A stretch of DNA of 64,000 bases. It comes from an uncultured Clostridia bacterium. GTDB lineage: Bacteria; Bacillota; Clostridia; Christensenellales; UBA1242. Position numbers and translations under genes: made by a program. Location of the stretch: positions 62,001 through 126,000 of the forward strand of contig CAKVNM010000001.1 in assembly GCA_934777505.1 (NCBI GenBank). The letters are read 5' to 3'. Below the pieces are notes generated by a model, which worked only from the letters and a program-made list of their open reading frames with translations, was not told where the DNA came from and made no database searches. Below are positions 7,620 through 16,792 of the stretch, piece after piece; position 1 is the first letter of the stretch; each line of letters begins with the position of its first letter.

Positions 7620-8897
7620 ATGGAATATACAAAAGAACTACTCAAAAACAAACAAATAAAGTTTAATATTAGTTTGTCACATGACGAATGGGAACATGAA
7701 CTTGACCATGTTTATGAACACCAAAAATCAAGATTTAATGTTGAAGGTTTTAGAAAGGGTAAAGCACCCAGAAAAGTTATCGAAAAACAATATGGCGAAA
7801 GCATTTTCTTTAATGACGCTTTAAACGAAGCATTCTATCATTACTTTAACGAAATTTTGGACAAGGAAGCCGATATCGAAATGGTTGGAAGTCCAAAACT
7901 TGATGTTAAAAAACTTGACAACAGTGGCGTAACACTAGAAGTTACTATTGATGTTAAGCCAGAAGTAAAACTTGGCGACTACAAGGGTCTAAAAGTTGAA
8001 ATGTCAAAGCCAAAAGTTACTGCAAAAGAAGTTGACGCAGAAATCGAAAAAATGGCAGAAAAGTCAGCAAGATTTGTTAAGGTAGACAGAGAAGTAAAAC
8101 TTGGCGACATTGCTGTAATCGACTTTACAGGCTACCACAATGGCAAGGCTTTTGATGGCGGTCATGCAGAAAACTTTGAACTAGAAATTGGTTCTCACAG
8201 ATTTATCGAAGGCTTTGAAGACCAAATCGTTGGCATGAAAGCAGGCGAAGAAAAGGACATCAATGTTACTTTCCCAGCAGACTATCCAGTTGAAGAATTA
8301 AAGAGTGCACCAGCAGTTTTCAAAATTGTTTTGCACGAAGTTAGAGAAAAACAACTTCCAAAAATTGATGACGAATTTGCTCAAAATGTTAGCGAATACG
8401 ACACTCTCGAAGAATACAAAAAGAGCGTTAAAGAAGATTTGCTAAAACAAAAACAAACACAAGCAGAATTTGACTACGAAGAAAAATTGATTGAAGAAGT
8501 AGTTAAAAATGCAGAAGTAGAAATCCCACAAAGCATGGTTGAAGAACAAGCGGAAGAATTTATCCATGATTTTGAACACAGACTTGCTCATCAAGGTTTA
8601 AAACTTGACGATTATGTTAAATATATGGGTACAACAGTCGAAGACCTTAAAAACAGCAGACTTGACGATGCAAAGAAAACTTGCAAAACAAGACTAACTA
8701 TGGACGCTATTATCAAGGCAGAAAACTTGAAAGTTGAAGATAGTGATGTTGAAAAGGCAATCGAAAAACAAGCACTAAAAATGGGCACAACCGTTGAAGA
8801 AATCAAGTCAAAACTTGATAATCACGCACTTGCTCACATTGCAAACGATATCATCGTTGAAAAACTTTTGACATTCTTAAAAGAAAACAACAAGTAA
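7620..8897 (+). CDS. tig: Trigger factor
   Basis: Ribosome-bound chaperone and prolyl isomerase, 425 residues. The ATG at 7620 is preferred to an in-frame GTG at 7602 because AAAGGAG lies just upstream of it. The ribosome-docking signature GFRKGKAPRKVIEKQYG is intact. The FKBP-type domain (about 150-240) has IDFTGYHNGKAFDGG and FIEGFEDQIVGMKAGEEK. The C-terminal helical chaperone arms follow. It is upstream of clpP and clpX, the usual order tig-clpP-clpX-lon, which links folding with proteolysis. Confidence 0.97.
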   Translation: MEYTKELLKNKQIKFNISLSHDEWEHELDHVYEHQKSRFNVEGFRKGKAPRKVIEKQYGESIFFNDALNEAFYHYFNEILDKEADIEMVGSPKLDVKKLDNSGVTLEVTIDVKPEVKLGDYKGLKVEMSKPKVTAKEVDAEIEKMAEKSARFVKVDREVKLGDIAVIDFTGYHNGKAFDGGHAENFELEIGSHRFIEGFEDQIVGMKAGEEKDINVTFPADYPVEELKSAPAVFKIVLHEVREKQLPKIDDEFAQNVSEYDTLEEYKKSVKEDLLKQKQTQAEFDYEEKLIEEVVKNAEVEIPQSMVEEQAEEFIHDFEHRLAHQGLKLDDYVKYMGTTVEDLKNSRLDDAKKTCKTRLTMDAIIKAENLKVEDSDVEKAIEKQALKMGTTVEEIKSKLDNHALAHIANDIIVEKLLTFLKENNK

Positions 8898-8965
8898 TTT
8901 AAAAAACTCCAAAGATAAATTTAAAAAGCACCAAAGATTTTTAAGTTTATTAAAGGAGTTTTTTT

Positions 8966-9547
8966 ATGCTTATACCTTATGTAGTAGATTCCACCATGTG
9001 TGGCGAAAGAAGTTACGATATCTATTCAAGATTGCTTGAAGATAGGATTATTTTTTTAACAGGCGAAGTAACAACCGAACTTGCCAACACTATTATTGCT
9101 CAAATGCTGTTTTTGGAAGGCAAGGATTCTAGTAAAGACATTTCGCTCTATATCAACTCACCGGGTGGGGTTGTTGATGCAGGGCTAGCAATTTTGGACA
9201 CAATGAATTACATCAAGTGCGATGTTTCCACAATTTGTGTTGGTATGGCGGCGTCTATGAGTGCGGTGCTTCTTAGTGCAGGAACAAAAGGAAAACGCTA
9301 CTGCTTGCCACATTCAAGAATTATGATTCATCAGCCACTTGGAGGAGTTCAAGGACAGGCAATCGATATTAAAATTCAAGCCGAGCAAATTTTAAAAATG
9401 AAAGACAGTCTTAACAAAATACTATCTAATGCAACAGGAAAAAGCGAGAAACAAATTGAGCAAGACACAAACCGAGATTACTATTTAACGAGCGATGAAG
9501 CCTTGGCGTATGGAATAGTCGACAAGGTTTTAACAAAGAGAGTTTAA
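8966..9547 (+). CDS. clpP: ATP-dependent Clp protease proteolytic subunit
   Basis: 193-residue serine peptidase that assembles into the tetradecameric chamber fed by ClpX. The catalytic triad is visible: Ser in GMAASMSAVLL, His in HSRIMIHQP and Asp in DTNRDYYL. The handle segment GGVQGQAIDIKIQA is standard. The N-terminus IPYVVDSTMCGERSYDIYSR fits the mature form with almost no propeptide. GGAGTTTTTTT precedes the ATG. clpX follows after 10 bases, so stoichiometric expression is likely. Confidence 0.97.
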   Translation: MLIPYVVDSTMCGERSYDIYSRLLEDRIIFLTGEVTTELANTIIAQMLFLEGKDSSKDISLYINSPGGVVDAGLAILDTMNYIKCDVSTICVGMAASMSAVLLSAGTKGKRYCLPHSRIMIHQPLGGVQGQAIDIKIQAEQILKMKDSLNKILSNATGKSEKQIEQDTNRDYYLTSDEALAYGIVDKVLTKRV

Positions 9548-9557
9548 GGAGCAATAT

Positions 9558-10838
9558 ATGAACAAAATATCAAACATGATTTGCTCGTTTTGTGGAAAAG
9601 AACAAAATCAAGCATTAAAATTTATCGCAAGTCCCAACGGCTCGTGCTTTATTTGTGACGAGTGCGTACAAATTTGTTCGAGCATTTTAAAGGAAAGTTC
9701 AAAAACCGAACTTGGATTAAAACTCATCAAGCCCGAAGAAATCAAAAAGCATCTCGACAACTATATTATCGGTCAGGACGAAGCCAAAAAAGTGCTTAGT
9801 GTTGCGGTGTATAATCACTACAAAAGGCTGAGATATAACGAAAGCACTTCTAAAACCGACAAGGTGGAACTTGATAAAAGCAATGTTTTGCTTATTGGTC
9901 CAACGGGTAGCGGAAAGACACTCCTTGCCAAAACACTCGCAAAAATTTTAAATGTGCCATTTGCTCACGCTGATGCAACAACTTTGACCGAAGCAGGCTA
10001 TGTTGGCGAAGATGTTGAAAGCATTTTGACAAAACTAATTCAAAGTGCGGGCGGAGATATCAAGAAAGCCGAAAAAGGCATTGTGTATATTGACGAAATC
10101 GACAAAATTGCCAAGCGAGCCGAAAACAAATTGCTTCCAAAAGACCCTTCGGGCGAAGGTGTGCAACAAGGACTACTAAAAATTATCGAAGGCACGATTG
10201 CAAGTGTTCCAGAAAAGACTAGCCGAAAGACTCCTTTTCAAGAAACTGCTAGCATAGACACGAGTAATATTTTGTTTATTTGTGGCGGAGCGTTTGTTGG
10301 ACTAGAAAATATCATAAAGGACAAAAAACTGAAAAAATCACTTGGCTTTAATAACAATATTGAGCAAGAAAACCAGCAAATTTCTAGTGACGAAATCGAA
10401 CCGCAAGACTTAATCAAGTTTGGACTAATTCCAGAATTTGTTGGCAGATTGCCAATAGTTGTTAGCCTGCAAAAACTTGACGAAACCGCTCTTGTAAAAA
10501 TCCTTACTGAGCCAAAAAATTCACTCGTAAATCAATACAAAACAATGTTCCAAATTGACGGAATAGACTTTGAAGTAAAAGAGCAAGCCCTAAAACAGAT
10601 TGCCCTAAAAGCCATAAAACTAGAAAGCGGAGCAAGGGGACTAAGAAGCATTTTTGAAAAAACAATCATGAACAGTATGTACTATTTGCCAAGCGATAGT
10701 AGCATTAAAAAACTAGTGCTTGATGTTGACGAAAACAACTGCGTTAAGGTGCTAAAATTTGACGAGAAAAGCCTTAGTAAAAATCAAAACATTGCCCTAA
10801 AAGGCAAAGATTCGTCCGTTAACTATGTTCAAGTTTGA
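9558..10838 (+). CDS. clpX: Clp protease ATP-binding subunit ClpX
   Basis: 426-residue AAA+ unfoldase that delivers substrates to ClpP. The N-terminal zinc domain has CSFCG and CDECVQIC. Walker A is GPTGSGKT, Walker B IVYIDEIDK, and the pore-loop GYVG lies in EAGYVGEDVES. The segment GVQQGLLKIIEGT and sensor GARGLRSIFEKTIM are standard. It is co-transcribed with clpP and followed by a hairpin terminator and a separate lon promoter. Confidence 0.97.
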   Translation: MNKISNMICSFCGKEQNQALKFIASPNGSCFICDECVQICSSILKESSKTELGLKLIKPEEIKKHLDNYIIGQDEAKKVLSVAVYNHYKRLRYNESTSKTDKVELDKSNVLLIGPTGSGKTLLAKTLAKILNVPFAHADATTLTEAGYVGEDVESILTKLIQSAGGDIKKAEKGIVYIDEIDKIAKRAENKLLPKDPSGEGVQQGLLKIIEGTIASVPEKTSRKTPFQETASIDTSNILFICGGAFVGLENIIKDKKLKKSLGFNNNIEQENQQISSDEIEPQDLIKFGLIPEFVGRLPIVVSLQKLDETALVKILTEPKNSLVNQYKTMFQIDGIDFEVKEQALKQIALKAIKLESGARGLRSIFEKTIMNSMYYLPSDSSIKKLVLDVDENNCVKVLKFDEKSLSKNQNIALKGKDSSVNYVQV

Positions 10839-10862
10839 TTTTTAATTTAATCAAAAACAAAG

Positions 10863-10889
10863 TGGCAAAAAAGCAAAAATTTTTTGCCA
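10863..10889 (+). terminator. Hairpin terminator after clpX
   Basis: A perfect 10-bp stem TGGCAAAAAA/TTTTTTGCCA with a 7-base loop; only a weak T tract follows the stem. Confidence 0.6.
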
Positions 10890-10899
10890 TATTTATTGC

Positions 10900-10928
10900 T
10901 TGCCAACTTTTGGAAAATCTACTATAAT
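10900..10928 (+). promoter_or_regulatory. Promoter for lon
   Basis: TTGCCA (10900-10905), 17-base spacer, consensus TATAAT (10923-10928). No CIRCE or CtsR-like operator was seen. Confidence 0.78.
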
Positions 10929-10963
10929 GTGTGTATTATTTTAAATTTGGAGAAACTATATTT

Positions 10964-13264
10964 ATGGCAGTAAAACAATACAAAGCAATTTCAATCATGG
11001 GAGTAGTGAGTTTTCCAAAAATGCCTATTGCGTGCGAAGTTAGAAGACAAGCCAGCAAAGAAGCTGTTTTGGAAGCATCAAGAAACAAAGAAGAAATTAT
11101 TTTGGTTACTCAAATCACAAACACAATCGGTGACGATTTTTTGGCTTGCGTAAACCATATTGGAACTGTTTGTACAATCCAAAAAGTTACAACAACAAAT
11201 AGTAGCGTAAAATTGGTTGCGGACGGAGTAAAAAGAGTTAGGATTGTGGGAGTTAACAAGGATTCTCAGTTTTTGACTGTTGAAGCCGAAGATGTTGAAC
11301 CTATCGTTTACAACTCGCCAGAAGAACACTTGCTTTTTGAGTCTGTAAAAAATGCAGTAATTGATTTTAGTGCAAGCAATTTTTCAATCAAGCCAGAAGT
11401 GATTAATATCTTGAATAACACAGACGATATCAATACTTTTGTTGATTATTCTGCAATAATTTTACTAAAAGACGAAAACAAACAACTTGCTTTATTAAAC
11501 GACTTCGACACAATGAGTAGACTAACAAAACTCAGTGCTTATGTTAACGAAGAAGTAGAAATCATAAAACTCAACAAAAAACTCAGCGAAAAAGTAAAAC
11601 AAAATATGGATAAAAACCAAAAAGAGTTTTATCTTCGTGAGCAAATGAGAGCAATCAGCGAAGAACTTGGCGAAGGCACAAGTATGTTTGACGACTATGA
11701 AAAACGAATCAACGCCCTAACACTTTTACCAGAAACCAAAGAGAAAGTTATGAAGGAACTTGCTAGACTTAGAAAACTTCCTAGTGCTTCGCCAGATTTT
11801 TCAATTCTTCAAAACTACATAGAAACCTTCCTTGACTTGCCATGGGGAAAATATACCCAAGACAACAAGGATTTGAAAAAAGCAAGAGAAATTTTGGATA
11901 GTGACCATTCGGGACTAGAAAAAGTTAAGGACAGAATTGTTGAAAACCTTGCAGTTATGCAGTTAACTGGGAAAATCAGCGGGCAAATTATCTGCTTTGT
12001 TGGACCACCGGGAGTTGGAAAAACAAGTATTGTAAAGAGCATTGCAAGAGCGTTAAATCGTAATTTTGTTAAAATGAGCGTTGGCGGAGTTAAGGACGAA
12101 AGCGAAATTCGTGGTCACAGAAAGACCTATGTTGGAGCAATGCCGGGCAGAATAATCTACAATATGATTATGGCAAAGAGCATGAATCCAGTTTTCTTGA
12201 TTGACGAAATCGACAAAATGGCAAGCGACTATCGTGGCGACCCAACAAGTGCGTTGCTCGAAGTTTTAGACCCAGAACAAAACACAATTTTCAGGGACCA
12301 TTTCCTAGAAGTTCCTTTTGATTTGAGCAATGTTTTGTTTATTGCAACCGCTAACAATATTGGCGATATTCCAGCACCATTACTTGATAGAATGGAAGTT
12401 ATCGAATTGTCGTCATATACAACTAGCGAAAAGTTTAGAATTGCAAAAGAACACTTAATTCCAAAAGAAATTCAAAAAAATGGACTAAAACCAGAACAAA
12501 TTTGCATTACAGACGAAGCCTTGAATGACATTATCGAGCAGTATACTTTTGAAGCAGGCGTTAGAAATTTGGAACGACAAATCGGCACAATCATGAGAAA
12601 AGTGGCTGTAAAGATTATTACCGAAAACGATAGTAGCAAGTGCTACAAAGTTTTGCCAGAAAACTTGCAAGAATATTTGGGCGCTCACAAAATTATTCGT
12701 GACGAAAAACGCCCATTTGCAGAAGTTGGTGTTGTTAGCGGACTATCATATTCGACTGTTGGCGGTGGAGTACTTTCTATAGAAGTTAACAAGGTTCTTG
12801 GGGACGGTAAGGTGGTTCTAACAGGACGACTTGGCGATGTTATGCAAGAAAGTGCAAGAGCAGCGCTATCTGCTGTTATTGGAATTGCGGAAAAATACAA
12901 TATCGACCCACAATTATTTAGAAAGAGCGATATTCACATTCATGTGCCAGAAGGTGCAGTAAAAAAAGATGGACCAAGTGCTGGTTCTGCTTTGGCAACA
13001 GCAATTTTTAGTGCGTTCTCAGGCAAAAAAGTCGACAATAATCTTGCCATGACTGGCGAAATTACTATTCGTGGAAATATTTTGGCTATCGGCGGACTAA
13101 AAGAAAAATTGTTCGCTTGCGTTAGAGCAGGAATAACAAAAGTCCTTGTTCCATCGCAAAACAAAGAAGATGTTTTGGATTTGCCAAAAGAAATCACAGA
13201 CAATTTGAATATTGTGTATGTTGACACTTTGGAACAAGTGCTAGCAAATGCAATTATTGATTAA
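10964..13264 (+). CDS. lon: ATP-dependent protease La
   Basis: 766 residues. The ATG at 10964 is preferred because GGAGA lies 10 bases upstream; an in-frame ATG at 10931 precedes that site. Order: N-terminal substrate domain (to about 200), coiled linker with KEFYLREQMRAISEELGE, AAA+ module (Walker A GPPGVGKTSI, Walker B PVFLIDEIDK), and the S16 protease domain with the catalytic Ser in KDGPSAGSALATAI and a downstream Lys. It degrades misfolded and regulatory proteins. It completes the tig-clpP-clpX-lon block under its own promoter. Confidence 0.97.
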   Translation: MAVKQYKAISIMGVVSFPKMPIACEVRRQASKEAVLEASRNKEEIILVTQITNTIGDDFLACVNHIGTVCTIQKVTTTNSSVKLVADGVKRVRIVGVNKDSQFLTVEAEDVEPIVYNSPEEHLLFESVKNAVIDFSASNFSIKPEVINILNNTDDINTFVDYSAIILLKDENKQLALLNDFDTMSRLTKLSAYVNEEVEIIKLNKKLSEKVKQNMDKNQKEFYLREQMRAISEELGEGTSMFDDYEKRINALTLLPETKEKVMKELARLRKLPSASPDFSILQNYIETFLDLPWGKYTQDNKDLKKAREILDSDHSGLEKVKDRIVENLAVMQLTGKISGQIICFVGPPGVGKTSIVKSIARALNRNFVKMSVGGVKDESEIRGHRKTYVGAMPGRIIYNMIMAKSMNPVFLIDEIDKMASDYRGDPTSALLEVLDPEQNTIFRDHFLEVPFDLSNVLFIATANNIGDIPAPLLDRMEVIELSSYTTSEKFRIAKEHLIPKEIQKNGLKPEQICITDEALNDIIEQYTFEAGVRNLERQIGTIMRKVAVKIITENDSSKCYKVLPENLQEYLGAHKIIRDEKRPFAEVGVVSGLSYSTVGGGVLSIEVNKVLGDGKVVLTGRLGDVMQESARAALSAVIGIAEKYNIDPQLFRKSDIHIHVPEGAVKKDGPSAGSALATAIFSAFSGKKVDNNLAMTGEITIRGNILAIGGLKEKLFACVRAGITKVLVPSQNKEDVLDLPKEITDNLNIVYVDTLEQVLANAIID

Positions 13265-13277
13265 CAAAGGAAAAAAT

Positions 13278-14312
13278 ATGGACATTTATTCAAGAAAAAC
13301 TTATTATTACGACTTGCCAGAAGAATTAATCGCACAAACTCCTGTTGAGCCAAGAGACCACAGCAGAATGTTGGTGTATGACAGACAGAACGACACAATC
13401 AATCACAAACATTTTTATGATGTTATTGATTATCTAAACAAGGGCGATATTTTGGTTGTTAACAATACAAAAGTTTTGCCTGCAAGACTATATGGAACAA
13501 AAGTTTCGACTGGTGCAAAAGCAGAAGTGTTTTTGTTAAAAAAACAGTCGCTTGATGTTTGGGAAGTGCTTTTAAAGCCACAAAAACGACTAAAAGAAGG
13601 CACAATCATTGAATTTTCAAAAGATTTTTCGTGCGAAGTTGTAAAAAACTTTGACCACGGTAATGCAGTTGTAAAGTTTTCGCATAACGGAACTTTTGAA
13701 GAAAACTTGCTAAAAGTTGGAACTATGCCACTTCCGCACTATATTCACGAAAAACTAAAAGACAGCAATAGATATCAAACAGTTTATGCAAAAACAGAAG
13801 GCAGTAGTGCAGCGCCAACTGCTGGACTACATTTTACGCCAGAACTACTTGAAAAAATCAAGCAAAAGGGAATAGAAGTGTGCGAAGTTTTGCTTCATGT
13901 TGGACTTGGAACTTTTAGGCCAGTTAGTGAAGATAATATTTTAAAACACGATATGCATACTGAGTATTATGAAATAACTCAGGAAGTTGCAGACAAAATC
14001 AACAATGCAAAAAAACAAGGTCACAAAGTTATTGCCGTTGGCACAACAAGCGTTAGAACGCTTGAAAGTGTTGCGTCAAAGTTTGACGGCGAATTAAAGG
14101 CAGACAAGGGCGAAACAAATATTTTTATCTACCCCGGCTATAAGTGGAAAATTGTTGACCACCTAATCACAAATTTTCATCTTCCAGAAAGCACTTTGAT
14201 TATGCTTGTTAGCAGTTTTTGTGGAATTGAAAACACTCTAAAATTCTATAACGAAGCCGTAAAGGAAAAATATAGATTTTACTCCTTTGGGGACGCTTGT
14301 TTGATTTTATAA
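13278..14312 (+). CDS. queA: S-adenosylmethionine:tRNA ribosyltransferase-isomerase
   Basis: 344 residues. It transfers and isomerises the ribosyl part of SAM onto 7-aminomethyl-7-deazaguanine in tRNA, the penultimate step of queuosine synthesis. The start YSRKTYYYDLPEELIAQTP, the block VVNNTKVLPARLYG and GLHFTPELLEKIK match the family. The ATG at 13278 follows AAAGGAA, whereas the ATG at 13248 lies inside lon. A terminator separates it from tgt, the enzyme acting one step earlier. Confidence 0.96.
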   Translation: MDIYSRKTYYYDLPEELIAQTPVEPRDHSRMLVYDRQNDTINHKHFYDVIDYLNKGDILVVNNTKVLPARLYGTKVSTGAKAEVFLLKKQSLDVWEVLLKPQKRLKEGTIIEFSKDFSCEVVKNFDHGNAVVKFSHNGTFEENLLKVGTMPLPHYIHEKLKDSNRYQTVYAKTEGSSAAPTAGLHFTPELLEKIKQKGIEVCEVLLHVGLGTFRPVSEDNILKHDMHTEYYEITQEVADKINNAKKQGHKVIAVGTTSVRTLESVASKFDGELKADKGETNIFIYPGYKWKIVDHLITNFHLPESTLIMLVSSFCGIENTLKFYNEAVKEKYRFYSFGDACLIL

Positions 14313-14337
14313 CCTAAGTTTTGCTTAGGTTTTTTTA
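14311..14337 (+). terminator. Terminator after queA
   Basis: AACCTAAG/CTTAGGTT stem with a 5-base loop and a T-run; the queA stop codon lies in its 5' arm. Confidence 0.85.
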
Positions 14338-14394
14338 AAATTCCCTTGTTAAAATTTTTAAAATATGTTAATCTCTATTAGATAAGGAATAATT

Positions 14395-15534
14395 ATGGAA
14401 AACGAACAATTTTTTAGTTTTGAAACAAAACATATTTGCAAACAAAGTGGTGCGAGAACAGGTATTTTTCACACACCACACGGAGATATTGAAACTCCTA
14501 TTTTTATGCCAGTTGGAACGCAGGCAACAGTCAAATCACTCAGTCCTCAGGACTTGCTAGACGCAAAAGCACAAATAATTTTGTCTAACACATATCACTT
14601 GTATCTTAGACCGGGCGAAGATGTTGTAAAAATGGCGGGCGGACTTCATAACTTTATGGACTGGCACAAACCAATTTTGACGGATAGTGGTGGTTTCCAA
14701 GTTTTTTCGCTTAATGATTTTAGAAAAATCAGCGAAGAAGGCGTTGAATTTAGGTCGCATTTGTCGGGCGAAAAACACTTTATCAGTCCAGAAAAAGCAA
14801 TTCAAATCGAAAACGACCTTGGTGCAGACATTATCATGGCGTTTGACCAATGCACACCTTATGGCGTTAGTTATGAAGATGCCAGAAAAGCAATGGAACT
14901 AACTGAGCGTTGGCTAAAAAGATGCTATGACTATCACAAAAACCCACGACAAGCATTGTTTCCAATCATTCAAGGCAATTTCTACAAAGATTTACGACTT
15001 GAAAGTTTAAAACGCACATTGCCTTATGTTAAACACGGCGTTGCAATCGGCGGACTAAGCGTTGGAGAAGATACTCGCACTATGTGTGATATGCTTGATA
15101 TTCTCGCTCCACATTTGCCAAACGAAGTGCCACACTATCTTATGGGCGTTGGAAGTCCAGACTATCTTATCGAAGGTGTGCTTAGAAATGTTGATATGAT
15201 GGACTGCGTTTTGCCAACTCGTATTGCCCGCAACGGCACTGCGTTTACTTCTCACGGCAAAGTTGTTGTTAGAAATGCTGAGTATAAAAAAGACTTTACG
15301 CCACTTGATGACGAATGTGATTGCTATTGCTGTACTCACTTTACAAAAGCATATTTAAGACACTTGATTCACACCAACGAAATTTTGGGTGCAAGACTTC
15401 TTAGTCTTCATAATATAAGATTTTTAACACACCTTATGGAACAGGTTAGAGATGCTATCAACAACGATAGATTGCTCGATTTTAGAAAGGAATTTTACGC
15501 AAAAACGGGTTATAACAAGGATAATATCGAATAA
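14395..15534 (+). CDS. tgt: tRNA-guanine transglycosylase
   Basis: 379 residues. It exchanges G34 for preQ1 in tRNAs with GUN anticodons. The general acid/base Asp lies in LTDSGGFQVFSL, the nucleophile region is DMMDCVLPTRIARNGTAFT, and the zinc site CDCYCC-x-H is near residue 310. AAGGAA precedes the ATG. With queA upstream it forms the queuosine unit that usually precedes yajC-secDF in Bacillota. Confidence 0.97.
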   Translation: MENEQFFSFETKHICKQSGARTGIFHTPHGDIETPIFMPVGTQATVKSLSPQDLLDAKAQIILSNTYHLYLRPGEDVVKMAGGLHNFMDWHKPILTDSGGFQVFSLNDFRKISEEGVEFRSHLSGEKHFISPEKAIQIENDLGADIIMAFDQCTPYGVSYEDARKAMELTERWLKRCYDYHKNPRQALFPIIQGNFYKDLRLESLKRTLPYVKHGVAIGGLSVGEDTRTMCDMLDILAPHLPNEVPHYLMGVGSPDYLIEGVLRNVDMMDCVLPTRIARNGTAFTSHGKVVVRNAEYKKDFTPLDDECDCYCCTHFTKAYLRHLIHTNEILGARLLSLHNIRFLTHLMEQVRDAINNDRLLDFRKEFYAKTGYNKDNIE

Positions 15535-15579
15535 TTTGTCGAAACTTTAACTTTATTTAAAACAAGCGGTTAAAAATTG

Positions 15580-15609
15580 TTGCAAAAATATTCGCATTAA
15601 TGATAAAAT
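15580..15609 (+). promoter_or_regulatory. Promoter for yajC
   Basis: TTGCAA (15580-15585), 18-base spacer, extended -10 TGATAAAAT (TAAAAT 15604-15609). Confidence 0.6.
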
Positions 15610-15628
15610 TAACCCAAGGAGAAAAATT

Positions 15629-16090
15629 ATGTCAATGTTATTAGAAAACACATCAAATCCAGGATTTTTTGAAAAATATGGTTTGCTTATTATTTTAGTT
15701 GTTATGATTATCGCAATGTTTGTTTTCAACTTTTTGCGTCAAAAAAAATATCAACAACAAGAAGCAAAAATGCTTGAAGATATCAAAGTTGGAACAAAAG
15801 TTAAAACTTATGCAGGCGTTTATGGAACAATCGTTGGAATGTACGACTCAACAGACGGCAAAGTTGCTATTTTGTCACTAGACGGCAAAGCAACTATGGA
15901 AGTTGATTTTAGGTCTATCTATGTTATCGACAACAAAACAGAAGTAACTGCTGAAAAGACAGAAGAAAACGCAGAAGAAGTCAAGGCAGAACCAGTTGCA
16001 GATGCAAACAAAGAACCTAAACAAGAAGACTCAAAACCAGCAGAAGAGCCAAAAGCAAAGAAAGCCAAAAAAGAAAAAAATCAAGATTAA
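15629..16090 (+). CDS. yajC: Preprotein translocase subunit YajC with charged tail
   Basis: 153 residues, longer than the usual ~90-110. One membrane span (about 17-36) is followed by the typical core KYQQQEAKMLEDIKVGTKVK and a VGTIVG-like beta segment. The last ~45 residues form a Glu/Lys/Ala-rich tail ending in KAKKAKKEKNQD, probably disordered. YajC associates with SecDF. Here secDF lies 3 kb downstream because the RiPP operon and an inverted membrane-protein gene intervene. AAGGAGAAA precedes the ATG. Confidence 0.92.
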   Translation: MSMLLENTSNPGFFEKYGLLIILVVMIIAMFVFNFLRQKKYQQQEAKMLEDIKVGTKVKTYAGVYGTIVGMYDSTDGKVAILSLDGKATMEVDFRSIYVIDNKTEVTAEKTEENAEEVKAEPVADANKEPKQEDSKPAEEPKAKKAKKEKNQD

Positions 16091-16102
16091 TAAAAAAACA
16101 CT

Positions 16103-16140
16103 ACCGTTAGTCAATACTAATTGAAACTAGCGGTTTTTTT
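16103..16140 (+). terminator. Terminator after yajC
   Basis: ACCGTTAGT (16103-16111) pairs with ACTAGCGGT (16126-16134, one wobble), then a T-run. It isolates the next operon from yajC. Confidence 0.85.
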
Positions 16141-16250
16141 AATAGCATATTTGAAAGTTACAGAGAGTATATTCTTGGATATGATTGTCTTTGTAAAAAT
16201 GCTTTATTTAATTAAATGATTAGTTCGTTAAATTTTTATACTAAAATTTA

Positions 16251-16279
16251 TTGACAATCAGTCAAAATTATATTATATT
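16251..16279 (+). promoter_or_regulatory. Promoter of the RiPP operon
   Basis: Consensus -35 TTGACA (16251-16256), 17-base spacer, -10 TATATT (16274-16279). The predicted start is about 20-25 bases before the first gene's coding start. The preceding 110 bases (16141-16250) are AT-rich and show no convincing gene. Confidence 0.75.
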
Positions 16280-16308
16280 ACTCTTGTAGTAAATTGGAGA
16301 GAAAGCTT

Positions 16309-16572
16309 TTGAATTATCTTGTTAACAATGAATTCTATTTTGAAGTATTTGATGATGGAGATGTGATGGCATGTGGTAAGGCTATCCCAAGGAGTTTCAT
16401 ACTAAATAAAACGACTTGGTATGTTATCCAATTATTTAATTGCATTACTTCATATGGAAATGCAAAGGAAAAATTTATTAACCATTATAATAGAGATAAA
16501 ATATTCCTTTCGGACGAATTTGAAAAGATTTTTAAGAATTTACTAAAAAATGAAATTATAATAGGAGTTTAA
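16309..16572 (+). CDS. PqqD-like RiPP recognition element protein
   Basis: About 87 residues. No ATG is available. TTG at 16309 is chosen because GGAGAG (16296-16301) lies 7 bases upstream; an earlier in-frame TTG at 16294 overlaps that site. The C-terminal two thirds follow the PqqD/RRE pattern: LNKTTWYVIQLF, a short helix with YGNAKEKFINHY, then DEFEKIFKNLLKNEII. Such domains bind the leader of a ribosomally made peptide and present it to the radical SAM enzyme. The peptide gene begins one base after the stop. Asn is almost always AAT and Ile often ATA, unlike the flanking housekeeping genes. Confidence 0.72.
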   Translation: MNYLVNNEFYFEVFDDGDVMACGKAIPRSFILNKTTWYVIQLFNCITSYGNAKEKFINHYNRDKIFLSDEFEKIFKNLLKNEIIIGV

Positions 16573-16573
16573 T

Positions 16574-16765
16574 ATGGAAAATTATGAAGAAGCTTTGCTT
16601 GAAGAAATGTCATTAGAAGAATGTAATTATTCCAATGAATGTACAGTTGTTTGTACTTATATGTATGGTTATTGTGGTGAAGCTGAAGGTTGGGGTACAA
16701 TTTACTGCCCAGAATGGGGGTCACCTTCAACTAATGATTCAGATGATGACGATTCGGATGATTAG
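16574..16765 (+). CDS. Putative RiPP precursor peptide, Cys/aromatic-rich with acidic tail
   Basis: 63 residues with GGAG before the ATG. The acidic helical leader (about 1-16, MENYEEALLEEMSLEE) resembles RRE-bound leaders. A core from about residue 17 has Cys at 17, 23, 27, 34 and 45, Tyr at 19, 29, 31, 33 and 44, Trp at 40 and 48, and several Gly. The last ~10 residues are Asp/Ser (DSDDDDSDD). Between a PqqD-like gene and a radical SAM/SPASM gene it is best read as the substrate for thioether or aromatic cross-linking. It is not the six-Cys SCIFF peptide. The product is unknown. Confidence 0.7.
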   Translation: MENYEEALLEEMSLEECNYSNECTVVCTYMYGYCGEAEGWGTIYCPEWGSPSTNDSDDDDSDD

Positions 16766-16792
16766 AAGTTGTTTATATATGGAATGTAAGAT

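Noticed and set aside
16141..16250. Possible extra short peptide before the RiPP promoter
   Set aside because: Two short frames are open (about 20 codons) but neither has a ribosome-binding site, and both precede the promoter.
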